A DNA stretch of 21,594 bases from JBNAVY01 sp049700195 (GTDB taxonomy: Bacteria > Bacillota > Thermoanaerobacteria > Thermoanaerobacterales > Thermoanaerobacteraceae), in the NCBI GenBank assembly GCA_049700195.1, contig JBNAVY010000034.1:1-21594 (forward strand). Direction: 5' to 3'. A model generated the notes under the pieces. It searched no databases and was not told the DNA's origin. It saw only the letters and a list, made by a program, of their open reading frames with translations. Positions 1-6,432 of the stretch are shown here, one piece after another. The position numbers and the translations under genes are program-made. The stretch's first letter is position 1. The number at the start of each line of letters is the position of its first letter.

Positions 1-2
1 TA

Positions 3-361
3 AAGATGATTACTCAAGAGCAATTAGATATAATATGCAATAAATATCCATTTTATCCAAGTATATATCATCTTGTAAATGAATTTAGGGAAATACTGCT
101 AAAGAAAAATATTAGCAAATTAGAAAAATGATAAATAAAGCCGATTCGTTAAAAATCCACGAAATAGAAAGTTTTGTAAAAAGACTGGTAAAAGATATAG
201 ATGCTGTTAGAAATGCAATAATATATGATTATAATAATGGACTTGCGGAAGTCAGGGTCAATAAGCTTAAAGTAATTAAAAGAATTATGTATGGAAGATG
301 TAGCTTTGATACGCTAAAAGCTAAAGTGCTTTTGTCTGAACATATGCGCAAAATAAACTAA
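3..361 (+). pseudogene. ISL3-family transposase remnant (3' end, frameshifted)
   Basis: The end of a transposase is split over two frames. Frame 3 from the window edge reads ...KMITQEQLDIICNKYPFYPS... and ends at a TGA at 129-131. A second frame beginning at 128 carries the C-terminus, with NNGLAEVRVNKLKVIKRIMYGR and later LKAKVLL. The block LAEGxVNxLKxxKRxMYGR is the conserved C-terminal signature of ISL3-type transposases. Here the glycine is replaced by valine. Adding back one G at about 129 (TGA to TGGA) would restore a single frame reading EKWINKAD, so a one-base deletion is the simplest explanation. The 5' part lies outside the window. No clear terminal inverted repeat or target duplication is visible at the right side. 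The element is probably immobile. Confidence 0.8.
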
Positions 362-399
362 CTATGTAAAGAACCAATCAGCTATAACCAATTACATAG
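362..399 (+). terminator. weak hairpin after transposase remnant
   Basis: CTATGTAA (362-369) is repeated inverted as TTACATAG (392-399), followed by ATTTTT. It begins next to the stop of the transposase remnant. It could be a weak terminator or part of the old IS end. The loop is long (22 nt) and the stem is AT-rich, so the call is tentative. Confidence 0.3.
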
Positions 400-488
400 A
401 TTTTTAAAATAATCATCCTAATAAAAAGTATTTTACTATATGATACCTTTGTAATGCAAACAGTATATTTTGAATCGGTAATTTATAA

Positions 489-530
489 ATGACATCAACC
501 AAAATTATGATTGATGTCATTAGAAATTTT
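489..530 (+). terminator. 10-bp hairpin with T-tract between IS remnant and msmX-like gene
   Basis: ATGACATCAA (489-498) and TTGATGTCAT (511-520) form a perfect 10-bp stem with a 12-nt loop. A T-rich stretch (TTTTTATTATT, from 526) follows on the plus strand. It lies about 80 nt past the end of the minus-strand ABC ATPase gene, so it could also stop that transcript, but there is no T-tract on that side. The rest of 400-601 holds nothing else that I recognise. Confidence 0.45.
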
Positions 531-601
531 TATTATTACCTCTGTCTATTTGACATGGTGTAATTTATACATGGAATTACAAGCAGCTTTTTGTATTACA
601 T

Positions 602-1717
602 TCATACATTCAAAATTGACATCTCTGTTTGTTTATCAAATAAATGCAACTTATTCAAATCAAAACCTATCTTTATTATATCTCCTGCTTTTGCTGTAGA
701 TCTTGGGTCAACCCTAGCAGTAAGTGCATCTCCTTTAAGATCAAGATATAGATATGTTTCAGCACCCATAAGCTCTGTTACTTCTACTTTAACATCAACA
801 ACACTTTCAGGATATGTTGTCAAGAATACTTCTTCATCATGAAGATCTTCTGGTCTTATACCTAAAATTACTTCTTTACCAATATAACTTTCATCTTTTA
901 ATCTTTTTAGAATTCCTTCTGGAACTGCAATACTAAAGCCTTTAAAATCTGCATATATTTTATTATCTCTGCGTTCAAGTTTTGCTTCAATAAAATTCAT
1001 TTGCGGGCTGCCTATAAAACCGGCAACAAATAGATTAGCTGGATGCTCATATATAAACTGTGGTTTATCTACTTGCTGTATAATACCATCTTTCATTACA
1101 ACAATTCTTGAACCCATAGTCATAGCTTCTGTTTGATCATGTGTAACATATATAAAAGTTGTCTGAAGTTTGTCGTGTAATTTAGATATTTCTGTTCTCA
1201 TCTGAACTCTTAATTTTGCATCAAGATTTGAAAGTGGTTCATCCATAAGAAAAACCTTAGGATTACGAACTATTGCACGTCCCAAAGCAACCCTTTGCCT
1301 TTGTCCTCCTGATAAGGCCTTTGGTTTTCTTTTTAAATATTCTTCAATCCCTAAAATCTTTGCAGCTTCTTTAACTTTTCTATCGATTTCTGCTTTTGGT
1401 ATCTTTCGAAGCTTTAAGCCAAAAGCCATATTATCGTAAACAGTCATATGAGGATAAAGAGCATAATTTTGGAAAACCATAGCAATATCTCTATCTTTTG
1501 GTGGAACGTCATTCACAAGTTTACCATCAATATATAATTCACCACTTGATATTTCTTCAAGTCCTGCTACCATTCTTAAAGTAGTTGACTTACCACAGCC
1601 AGATGGCCCTACAAGGACAATAAATTCCTTATCTTTTATTTCTAAATTAAAATCTTTAACAGCTGTAACTCCTCCGGCATAAGTTTTATAGATATTTTTA
1701 AGAATAACATCTGCCAT
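602..1717 (-). CDS. msmX: sugar ABC transporter ATP-binding protein (MsmX/UgpC/MalK type)
   Basis: This is the cytoplasmic ATPase subunit that powers CUT1-type carbohydrate importers. The 371-aa length is typical. Seen in order: Walker A GPSGCGKST (37-45), Q-loop Q83, ABC signature LSGGQ (135-139), Walker B VFLMDE (155-160), H-loop H193, then a C-terminal TOBE-like regulatory region from about 235. The ATG at 1717 is preferred over the in-frame upstream ATG at 1744 because GGGGGA stands 8 nt before it and the conserved N-terminus starts there. No permease or binding-protein gene is adjacent. That fits the MsmX habit of serving several unlinked sugar transporters, which is family knowledge and not shown here. 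The choice between msmX and ugpC names is not secure. Confidence 0.92.
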   Translation of the reverse strand: MADVILKNIYKTYAGGVTAVKDFNLEIKDKEFIVLVGPSGCGKSTTLRMVAGLEEISSGELYIDGKLVNDVPPKDRDIAMVFQNYALYPHMTVYDNMAFGLKLRKIPKAEIDRKVKEAAKILGIEEYLKRKPKALSGGQRQRVALGRAIVRNPKVFLMDEPLSNLDAKLRVQMRTEISKLHDKLQTTFIYVTHDQTEAMTMGSRIVVMKDGIIQQVDKPQFIYEHPANLFVAGFIGSPQMNFIEAKLERRDNKIYADFKGFSIAVPEGILKRLKDESYIGKEVILGIRPEDLHDEEVFLTTYPESVVDVKVEVTELMGAETYLYLDLKGDALTARVDPRSTAKAGDIIKIGFDLNKLHLFDKQTEMSILNV

Positions 1718-1761
1718 TTTTAAATTCCCCCTATTAGTGAACAATTGTTATTTTAATTATA

Positions 1762-1791
1762 ATATCATCCGGCTAAGTTTCATATAGTCAA
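1762..1791 (-). promoter_or_regulatory. candidate promoter of msmX-like gene
   Basis: On the minus strand TTGACT (1791-1786) is followed after 18 nt by TGATAT (1767-1762). A TATAAT-like run lies slightly further downstream. It is placed correctly for the ATG at 1717. The spacing is one nt longer than ideal, so confidence is moderate to low. Confidence 0.4.
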
Positions 1792-1849
1792 TAACTATGA
1801 TAATTTAAATATTTTTTTGTACAATATTGCTACAGAAATATTATAAATT

Positions 1850-1936
1850 TTAATTTTCTTTTTTTAAAAATCTAAACCATAAAAATGCCAGTATCCCATC
1901 TAAAAATATAATAATACAGAACAATAACATATCCAT
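1850..1936 (-). CDS. 28-aa membrane microprotein coupled to CBO0543 gene
   Basis: This short ORF of 28 codons plus TAA starts with MDMLLFCIIIFLDG and ends FRFLKKEN. Residues 4-22 are almost entirely hydrophobic with one internal Asp, and the tail is basic (R22, K25, K26). That is the look of a single-pass membrane peptide with its C-terminus inside. A near-perfect ribosome binding site AAGGAGGG (1951-1944) lies 7 nt before the ATG. The site falls in the last codons of the upstream CBO0543-family gene, whose TGA ends only 2 nt before this ATG, so translational coupling is likely. I do not recognise the family. Reality of the gene rests on the strong site and the coupling. Confidence 0.6.
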   Translation of the reverse strand: MDMLLFCIIIFLDGILAFLWFRFLKKEN

Positions 1937-1938
1937 AT

Positions 1939-2391
1939 TCAATCCCTCCTTAGCCATGGTAACAACTTAAACTTAACAAGTAAATTACCTATGATTAAAA
2001 AAGCACTTATATCAACCAAAATACTATAAATATAGTGCCAATGAACATATCTTAAAACTCCAATCTGGACTAATGAATACTCCATTATAAAAAATAACCC
2101 TGTTAATACAAATACATTTATAAATCTTAGTTTAAGATCTTTAGGATATGTTTGTGCATATAATATTCCAATACAAAAAGGTGCTCCAAAAGTAAAGAAA
2201 AATGTAGAATCAAAAATGCGGATAATTACATTTACTGAATTGTAAAGTTCTAAATGATATGCTAATGCATCAATAAATAACTGAAACAAAACAGCAAAAA
2301 TTCCTCCCCATATTGTATACTTAATATATCTTAAATCAACTAGAAAAATTAAAATGATCCAAGAAGTTATAAATGTTACAACCCATGGCAT
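1939..2391 (-). CDS. CBO0543-family multi-pass membrane protein
   Basis: A hydrophobic 150-aa protein with about five predicted membrane segments, beginning MPWVVTFITSWIILIFLVDL and ending in a basic LPWLRRD. Tryptophan and tyrosine positions such as VLRYVHWHYIYSI and the overall pattern match my memory of the CBO0543 family, found in clostridia and bacilli, with no established function. The ATG at 2391 is chosen over the longer reading from 2442 because GAGGTGG lies 7 nt upstream. The gene is divergent from lysA and immediately followed by a coupled 28-codon ORF. Family assignment is from pattern memory and is moderately secure. Confidence 0.75.
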   Translation of the reverse strand: MPWVVTFITSWIILIFLVDLRYIKYTIWGGIFAVLFQLFIDALAYHLELYNSVNVIIRIFDSTFFFTFGAPFCIGILYAQTYPKDLKLRFINVFVLTGLFFIMEYSLVQIGVLRYVHWHYIYSILVDISAFLIIGNLLVKFKLLPWLRRD

Positions 2392-2459
2392 AATTATACC
2401 ACCTCTTTTTTTATTTTTACCTTTATAATAATTGTTATACAAAATTTAATGAAAAACAG

Positions 2460-2488
2460 TTGACATGCATTTTCATAAATGATATCAT
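2460..2488 (+). promoter_or_regulatory. sigma-A type promoter of the lysA leader
   Basis: TTGACA (2460-2465), a 17-nt spacer and TATCAT (2483-2488) form a strong vegetative promoter. The expected start is near 2495, just ahead of the riboswitch. The -10 lies inside a perfect 12-bp palindrome (AATGATATCATT, 2478-2489). I cannot tell whether that palindrome has any role. Confidence 0.75.
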
Positions 2489-2510
2489 TAATAAAAATAA
2501 ATAATATGTA

Positions 2511-2753
2511 CCTCATCTTCAAAGAAGGTGAGGTAGAGGCGCGGAGAATCAATAGTAATATTCCGGAAATATTAAGGTATTTATGATGGAATATGAAAGG
2601 GATATCCGCCGAAGCGCGCAAACACCTTAAGGTTTGTGTAGCTGGGTCTATATCTAATAGGTATAGGACTGTCACTGATGGCTTTCCCTAAGCTTTCAGT
2701 GAAGAGCTATCTCGCTGAGGGAGAGGAGGTATTACTATGTCTATGATTAAATA
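2511..2753 (+). promoter_or_regulatory. lysine riboswitch (L box) upstream of lysA
   Basis: All conserved L-box elements are present in order: TAGAGGCGCG (2534-2543), AGTA (2553-2556), AAGGGA (2597-2602), GCCGAAG (2608-2614), CTGGGTC (2642-2648), GGACTGTCA (2666-2674) and GAGCTATCTCG (2704-2714). P1 can form between GAGGTAG (2530-2536) and CTATCTC (2707-2713). An extra hairpin, CCTCATCTTC with GAAGGTGAGG (2511-2533), overlaps the 5' strand of P1. In this family lysine binding stabilises P1 and favours the downstream terminator, shutting off lysine synthesis genes. The gene that follows is lysA, which agrees. The conserved CTGTCA (2669-2674) is complementary to TGACAG (2754-2759) at the 5' arm of the terminator, a possible antiterminator pairing (inference). 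Confidence 0.95.
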
Positions 2754-2763
2754 TGACAGCTAA
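2737..2763 (+). CDS. 8-codon leader ORF inside the lysine riboswitch expression platform
   Basis: ATG TCT ATG ATT AAA TAT GAC AGC TAA encodes MSMIKYDS. It has a consensus ribosome binding site AGGAGGT (2724-2730) six nt upstream. Its last two codons and stop overlap the 5' arm of the intrinsic terminator, so a translating ribosome would cover that arm. It contains one lysine codon. The site is much better than that of lysA itself. Whether the peptide is made, or the sequence is coincidental, cannot be decided here. Confidence 0.4.
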   Translation: MSMIKYDS

Positions 2764-2790
2764 GTAATACGTAGCTGTCTTTTTGTTTTA
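2755..2790 (+). terminator. riboswitch-controlled intrinsic terminator before lysA
   Basis: GACAGCTA (2755-2762) and TAGCTGTC (2772-2779) form a perfect 8-bp stem with a 9-nt loop. TTTTTGTTTTATTTTT follows from 2780. It lies between the L-box aptamer and the lysA start and is the expected off-switch. Confidence 0.88.
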
Positions 2791-2837
2791 TTTTTAATTT
2801 TGCATTTTAAATTATTAAAGCAAATGGGGTTGATAAA

Positions 2838-4175
2838 ATGTTTCATGGAACAATGAAAATTAATTCAAAAGGTCATCTTGAAATTGGTGGATGTGATACA
2901 GTTGCACTAGCAAATAAATATAAAACTCCATTATATGTTATTGACGAGGAACTCCTAAGGCAAAACTGCAGAAATTTCTATAATGGTTTTAAAAAAGGGT
3001 ATAAAAATAATGAAGTCATTTATGCGAGTAAAGCTTTTATGACAATTGCTATATGTAAAATTATAGAAGAAGAAGGCTTGGGTCTGGATATAGTATCAGG
3101 AGGAGAATTATACACTGCATTAAAAGCAGATTTTCCTACAGAAAGAATTTATTTCCATGGAAATAATAAATCTAAAGAAGAATTAATAATGGCACTGGAA
3201 AATAATATAGGTTGTATAATTGTTGATAATTGGCATGAGCTAAATATGCTAAATGAAATAGCTGCATATATGAATAAAAAACCAAAAATCTTTATACGTG
3301 TCTCTCCAGGAGTAGAAGCACATACTCATGAATATGTAAAAACAGGACAAATTGATTCAAAATTTGGATTTCCATTGTTTAACGGTGATGCACTTAATGC
3401 AATTAAATTCGCACTTAAATTAGAAAATATAAATTTATCAGGTCTTCACTGTCATATTGGATCACAAATTTTTGATTCAGAATCTTATATAGCAGAAATA
3501 GAAATAATGATGAACTTTTTAAAAAAAGTAAAAGAAACAACTGGATGGGAAGTCCGTGAATTAGATTTAGGCGGCGGTTTTGGAATTTCATATGTAGATG
3601 ATGATGACCCTGAACCCATCAATCAAATAGCTGAAGATATTATTGCTGCAGTTAACAAATATGCTTTATTGATGAATATAAAAGTTCCAAATATCATTGT
3701 AGAACCAGGGCGTTCTATAATCGGAAATGCTGGCACTACTCTTTATACTGTAGGTGCAATAAAAGACATACCTGAAATAAGAAAATATGTTTCTGTTGAT
3801 GGAGGTATGTCTGATAATATAAGGACAGCTTTATATGGTGCTAAATATAATGCAATAATTGCTAATAAGGCAAGGAACCTAAACTGCGAAAAAGTTTCTA
3901 TAGCAGGTAAATGCTGTGAATCTGGTGATATGTTAATTTGGGATGCGATTTTGCCAAAACTTGAGGATGGTGATATTTTAGCTGTTACTTCAACAGGAGC
4001 ATATAATTATTCTATGGCAAGCAATTACAATAGACTTCCAAGGCCAGGAGCTATACTTGTATATAATGGAAATTCCGATATAATAGTTGCAAGAGAAACT
4101 TATGAAGATCTTATTAGAAATGATATACTCCCAGAAAGGCTATCTAAGGATAACAAAAGAATAATAAATTATTAA
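2838..4175 (+). CDS. lysA: diaminopimelate decarboxylase
   Basis: The enzyme is PLP-dependent and decarboxylates meso-2,6-diaminopimelate to L-lysine, the last step of lysine synthesis. The 445-aa length is usual. Seen: YASKAF with the PLP lysine K65, HIGSQ (206-210), glycine loop GGGFG (245-249) that holds the PLP phosphate, EPGRS (289-293), and CESGD (360-364) with the catalytic cysteine from the neighbouring subunit. The fold is alanine-racemase-type barrel plus C-terminal beta domain. The ATG at 2838 has GGGGT 7 nt upstream. The lysine riboswitch in front confirms the role and gives feedback control. The gene appears monocistronic, closed by a strong terminator. Confidence 0.97.
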   Translation: MFHGTMKINSKGHLEIGGCDTVALANKYKTPLYVIDEELLRQNCRNFYNGFKKGYKNNEVIYASKAFMTIAICKIIEEEGLGLDIVSGGELYTALKADFPTERIYFHGNNKSKEELIMALENNIGCIIVDNWHELNMLNEIAAYMNKKPKIFIRVSPGVEAHTHEYVKTGQIDSKFGFPLFNGDALNAIKFALKLENINLSGLHCHIGSQIFDSESYIAEIEIMMNFLKKVKETTGWEVRELDLGGGFGISYVDDDDPEPINQIAEDIIAAVNKYALLMNIKVPNIIVEPGRSIIGNAGTTLYTVGAIKDIPEIRKYVSVDGGMSDNIRTALYGAKYNAIIANKARNLNCEKVSIAGKCCESGDMLIWDAILPKLEDGDILAVTSTGAYNYSMASNYNRLPRPGAILVYNGNSDIIVARETYEDLIRNDILPERLSKDNKRIINY

Positions 4176-4200
4176 AAGAGGGCTAATTAGCCCTCTTTTA
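4173..4200. terminator. symmetric bidirectional terminator between lysA and rplY
   Basis: This is a 28-nt perfect inverted repeat: TAAAAGAGGGC, a central TAATTA, then the complement ending TCTTTTA. It has flanking A and T runs on either side, so it can work on both strands. It overlaps the lysA stop codon and lies 8 nt from the rplY stop. Confidence 0.92.
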
Positions 4201-4208
4201 ATAATTTA

Positions 4209-4805
4209 TTATTCTTCAGATTCTTCAACAGACTCTTCAGTTTCTTCAACTTCTGAGGTTTTTGGTGCCAGTATAGATAAAACAACTTCTTCTTCATCAT
4301 CTAACTTTTCAACACCATCTGGCAATTTTATATCTTTTACAAATAATATGTCCCCTATATTAAGATTGCTTATATCAATAACTACTTCCTGAGGAATATT
4401 ACTTGGTAAACTCTTTATGTTGAGTTCCCAGAGCTGATGCTGAAGGATACCTCCTTTGCTTTCTATAAGCCCTGCCCCTTCAACTTTTATAGGCACAGTA
4501 GATTCAATCGTTTCATACATAGAAACTCTTTGAAAATCTACATGAATTATTTTACCTTTAACAGTATCCTCCTGGATTTCTTTTATTATAGCATTATGTG
4601 TTGAACCATTTACAACAATATCGAGGAGGACATTCCTTCCATGTTTTTGAATTAATCTTTGAAGCTTGTTATCTTCTACTGCCAAAGGAATGCTCTCCAT
4701 ACCTTTTCCATATAAAACCGCAAGAATATAACCCTCTTTTTTTAATTTGCGAGATTTATTCTTCCCAGCTTCTCTCATTGTAGCTTCAATACTTATACTC
4801 TGCAT
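4209..4805 (-). CDS. rplY: 50S ribosomal protein L25 / general stress protein Ctc
   Basis: The protein binds 5S rRNA in the large ribosomal subunit. This is the long, two-domain Ctc form: an N-terminal L25 domain (MQSISIEATMRE..., with GYILAVLYG near 25-33 and HVDFQRV near 87-93) and a C-terminal beta domain with VPIKVEG and a very acidic tail (EEVEETEESVEESEE-like). The 198-aa length fits. The ATG at 4805 is preferred to the upstream one at 4838 because AGGAGGAGTG precedes it and the family starts there. It has its own promoter and shares a terminator with lysA. Confidence 0.95.
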   Translation of the reverse strand: MQSISIEATMREAGKNKSRKLKKEGYILAVLYGKGMESIPLAVEDNKLQRLIQKHGRNVLLDIVVNGSTHNAIIKEIQEDTVKGKIIHVDFQRVSMYETIESTVPIKVEGAGLIESKGGILQHQLWELNIKSLPSNIPQEVVIDISNLNIGDILFVKDIKLPDGVEKLDDEEEVVLSILAPKTSEVEETEESVEESEE

Positions 4806-4840
4806 ATCTGTCACTCCTCCTATGTTTATTATTTCCATAT

Positions 4841-4869
4841 ATTATAACACTGTATTCAGTAAATAGCAA
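4841..4869 (-). promoter_or_regulatory. promoter of rplY
   Basis: On the minus strand TTGCTA (4869-4864), 17 nt, then TATAAT (4846-4841). Spacing and a perfect -10 support a vegetative promoter about 30 nt upstream of the rplY start. Confidence 0.7.
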
Positions 4870-4875
4870 ATTTAA

Positions 4876-4904
4876 TTGACACAATAGATAAATAATAGTA
4901 AACT
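4876..4904 (+). promoter_or_regulatory. promoter of tRNA-Arg
   Basis: TTGACA (4876-4881), 17 nt, then TAAACT (4899-4904), with the start expected just before the mature tRNA at 4916. It is divergent from the rplY promoter, the two -35 boxes being about 6 nt apart. Confidence 0.6.
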
Positions 4905-4915
4905 TTATTTTAGAT

Positions 4916-4991
4916 GCGCCTGTAGCTCACTGGATAGAGCGTTCGGCTCCGAACCGAGAGGTTGCAGGTTCGATTCCTGTCAGGCGCACCA
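4916..4991 (+). tRNA. tRNA-Arg (anticodon CCG)
   Basis: A complete cloverleaf. Acceptor GCGCCTG pairs with CAGGCGC. The D arm is GCTC/GAGC. The anticodon stem TTCGG/CCGAG encloses loop CTCCGAA with anticodon CCG, reading CGG. The variable loop is AGGTT, and the T arm GCAGG/CCTGT has loop TTCGATT. Discriminator A is followed by an encoded CCA (4989-4991). It is a single tRNA, not part of an array. Confidence 0.96.
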
Positions 4992-5002
4992 TTTATGTTT
5001 TC

Positions 5003-5031
5003 AATTGTATTAAGATTATTATAATTTTTTT
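5003..5031 (+). terminator. candidate terminator of tRNA-Arg
   Basis: AATTGTA (5003-5009) pairs with TATAATT (5020-5026), with one G-U pair, followed by a T run to about 5031. It starts 12 nt after the tRNA CCA and overlaps the stop codon of the convergent HAD gene. The stem is AT-only and weak. Confidence 0.4.
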
Positions 5032-5672
5032 ATTATTTCTATAAGATTAATATTAAAAGACTCTATTATTACATCAGCACTTGACAAATCTTGATTGCCT
5101 GAGTTTTTATTTAAAAAACCTATTACTGACATTCCAGCACTTTTTGCACCTAATATACCATTTTTAGAATCTTCAATAACTACACATTCTGAACTTTCTA
5201 GGCCCAACTTTTCAGCTGTATACAAAAATATATCTGGTGCAGGTTTACTATTTCTTACAAAATCACCACTAATTAAAACATCAAATGTTTTAATTAAATT
5301 TAATTTTCTTACTACTAAATCAATCACCTCTATAGGGGAAGAAGAAGCAACTGCAAGCTTATATTTATCTTTAGGTATATTTTTTATAACTTCTTTAACC
5401 CCTTTTACAAATGTAATATCTCCAGTTTTAGTTATATAATTTAAATAATTTTCTCTATCCATCTTTACAAGTTCTTCAACTGTATATGTAAGATTAAATT
5501 TATCTTTAATTTTTCTCCACATATAAAATGATGAAGCACCTATAAATGTATTATGTTCTTCTTCACTTATTGAAAAGCCCAGTTTACTGAACAATTCATT
5601 TTCAAGCTTAATATGTATTGGTTCGCTGTCTATTATTACACCATCCATATCAAAAATTATTCCTTTGATCAA
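5019..5672 (-). CDS. HAD-superfamily phosphatase, beta-phosphoglucomutase-like
   Basis: A 217-aa HAD hydrolase with subclass I cap. Motif I is DMDGV with nucleophile D8 and general acid D10. Motif II is Ser110 in AVASSS. Motif III is K143 in NSKPAPD. Motif IV is EDSKNG with E167 and D168. The DSEPIH after motif I and KPAPDIF are typical of the beta-phosphoglucomutase/phosphatase branch. Substrate cannot be assigned, since such proteins act on sugar phosphates or similar. The start is a TTG at 5672 with AGGAG about 9 nt upstream, and no ATG fits. The gene is 42 nt downstream of a small membrane protein gene on the same strand, so they may be co-transcribed. Confidence 0.9.
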   Translation of the reverse strand: MIKGIIFDMDGVIIDSEPIHIKLENELFSKLGFSISEEEHNTFIGASSFYMWRKIKDKFNLTYTVEELVKMDRENYLNYITKTGDITFVKGVKEVIKNIPKDKYKLAVASSSPIEVIDLVVRKLNLIKTFDVLISGDFVRNSKPAPDIFLYTAEKLGLESSECVVIEDSKNGILGAKSAGMSVIGFLNKNSGNQDLSSADVIIESFNINLIEIIKKL

Positions 5673-5714
5673 TTACATCAACTCCTGTATTTGTATTTTA
5701 GTATAAATTCAAAA

Positions 5715-6221
5715 TTATTTATAGAGTTTTCTAGGTATATATCTCCACATGGCATCAATTATTTTTTCACCAGGCTCAAAAAAAAGAACTGTTTTTTTAC
5801 CATTATAATCAAAAACAGCAAAATAAATCCCATCAGAGTCCATTGAACTTACTGCTTCAATGTGATTTTTAATGCTTTTGATTTCATTTGTAAATTTATC
5901 ACTTTTTACCCTTGCAACAAGTTCAAAATCTTTGCAATCAGTTCTTAAAACTGGTTTACGTCTTTTACCATCTATAATCATGTCTATATCAAAATAGTTA
6001 TTTGTTAAAGCATATTCAAATTCTATGTTTCTAGACTTTATAAGATAAAAGGAAATATATCCTATTATCAAAATAAAAAAAATAAGAAAATGTCTAATTA
6101 CTGGTATTGACGGAATTATTATGAATATAAATATAAGTGCAATTAAAATTACTCCAATATTATATAAAAGATCCTTTGATGTTTTTTGTTTTTTAATAAG
6201 TTTTTCAAGAAAAATATCCAA
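5715..6221 (-). CDS. two-TM protein of unknown function (DUF6106-like)
   Basis: A 168-aa protein. An N-terminal charged segment (MDIFLEKLIKKQKTSKD) is followed by two adjacent membrane helices at about 20-38 and 43-62, then a soluble domain of about 105 aa rich in beta-strand, with EYALTNNYFDIDMIIDGK and an end GEKIIDAMWRYIPRKLYK. I associate this layout with the clostridial DUF6106 family, from memory only. The C-terminal domain could resemble a PH-like membrane-proximal domain. The start is TTG at 6221, after AAGAAGGGATG; the nearby ATG is out of frame and soon stopped. It precedes the HAD gene by 42 nt. Confidence 0.7.
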   Translation of the reverse strand: MDIFLEKLIKKQKTSKDLLYNIGVILIALIFIFIIIPSIPVIRHFLIFFILIIGYISFYLIKSRNIEFEYALTNNYFDIDMIIDGKRRKPVLRTDCKDFELVARVKSDKFTNEIKSIKNHIEAVSSMDSDGIYFAVFDYNGKKTVLFFEPGEKIIDAMWRYIPRKLYK

Positions 6222-6364
6222 ATATTATCATCCCTTCTTATTATTTTTTAATGTTTAAGCTGTTTTTAATACATTAACATATCTAATATTGAATTTATAT
6301 TAATTAATTCTCTAATATAATAATAACAATATAATAACAAATCTTCAATACCATTAGATAATAG

Positions 6365-6416
6365 GTTAAGAAAAATATGGCATGACAGATTATAACTTCT
6401 GTCTTGCCATATTTTA
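6365..6416 (-). terminator. terminator of the oppA-like gene
   Basis: A long hairpin lies between the binding-protein stop and the next gene. On the minus strand AAAATATGGCA-AGACAG pairs with CTGTC-ATGCCATATTTT around a short loop (6371-6415), ending in a T-rich run. One mismatch lies within the stem. It is a strong intrinsic terminator. The rest of 6222-6432 shows no gene. Confidence 0.85.
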
Positions 6417-6432
6417 AATTGTATTACTTTGA

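Noticed and set aside
511..842. Two short plus-strand ORFs near the ABC ATPase end
   Set aside because: They overlap the msmX-like coding sequence or its 3' flank, with no ribosome site and no coherent protein.
1850..2391. Toxin-antitoxin reading of the CBO0543 gene and the 28-codon ORF
   Set aside because: A short hydrophobic peptide can suggest a type I toxin, but there is no antisense RNA gene, no long structured leader, and coupling to a larger membrane protein fits a partner subunit better.
2394..2675. Minus-strand ORF across the lysA leader
   Set aside because: It is the antisense of the lysine riboswitch, whose conserved elements explain the sequence.
2511..2790. T-box leader as an alternative for the lysA leader
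   Set aside because: No specifier-loop layout or T-box consensus is seen; the L-box elements are complete and in order.
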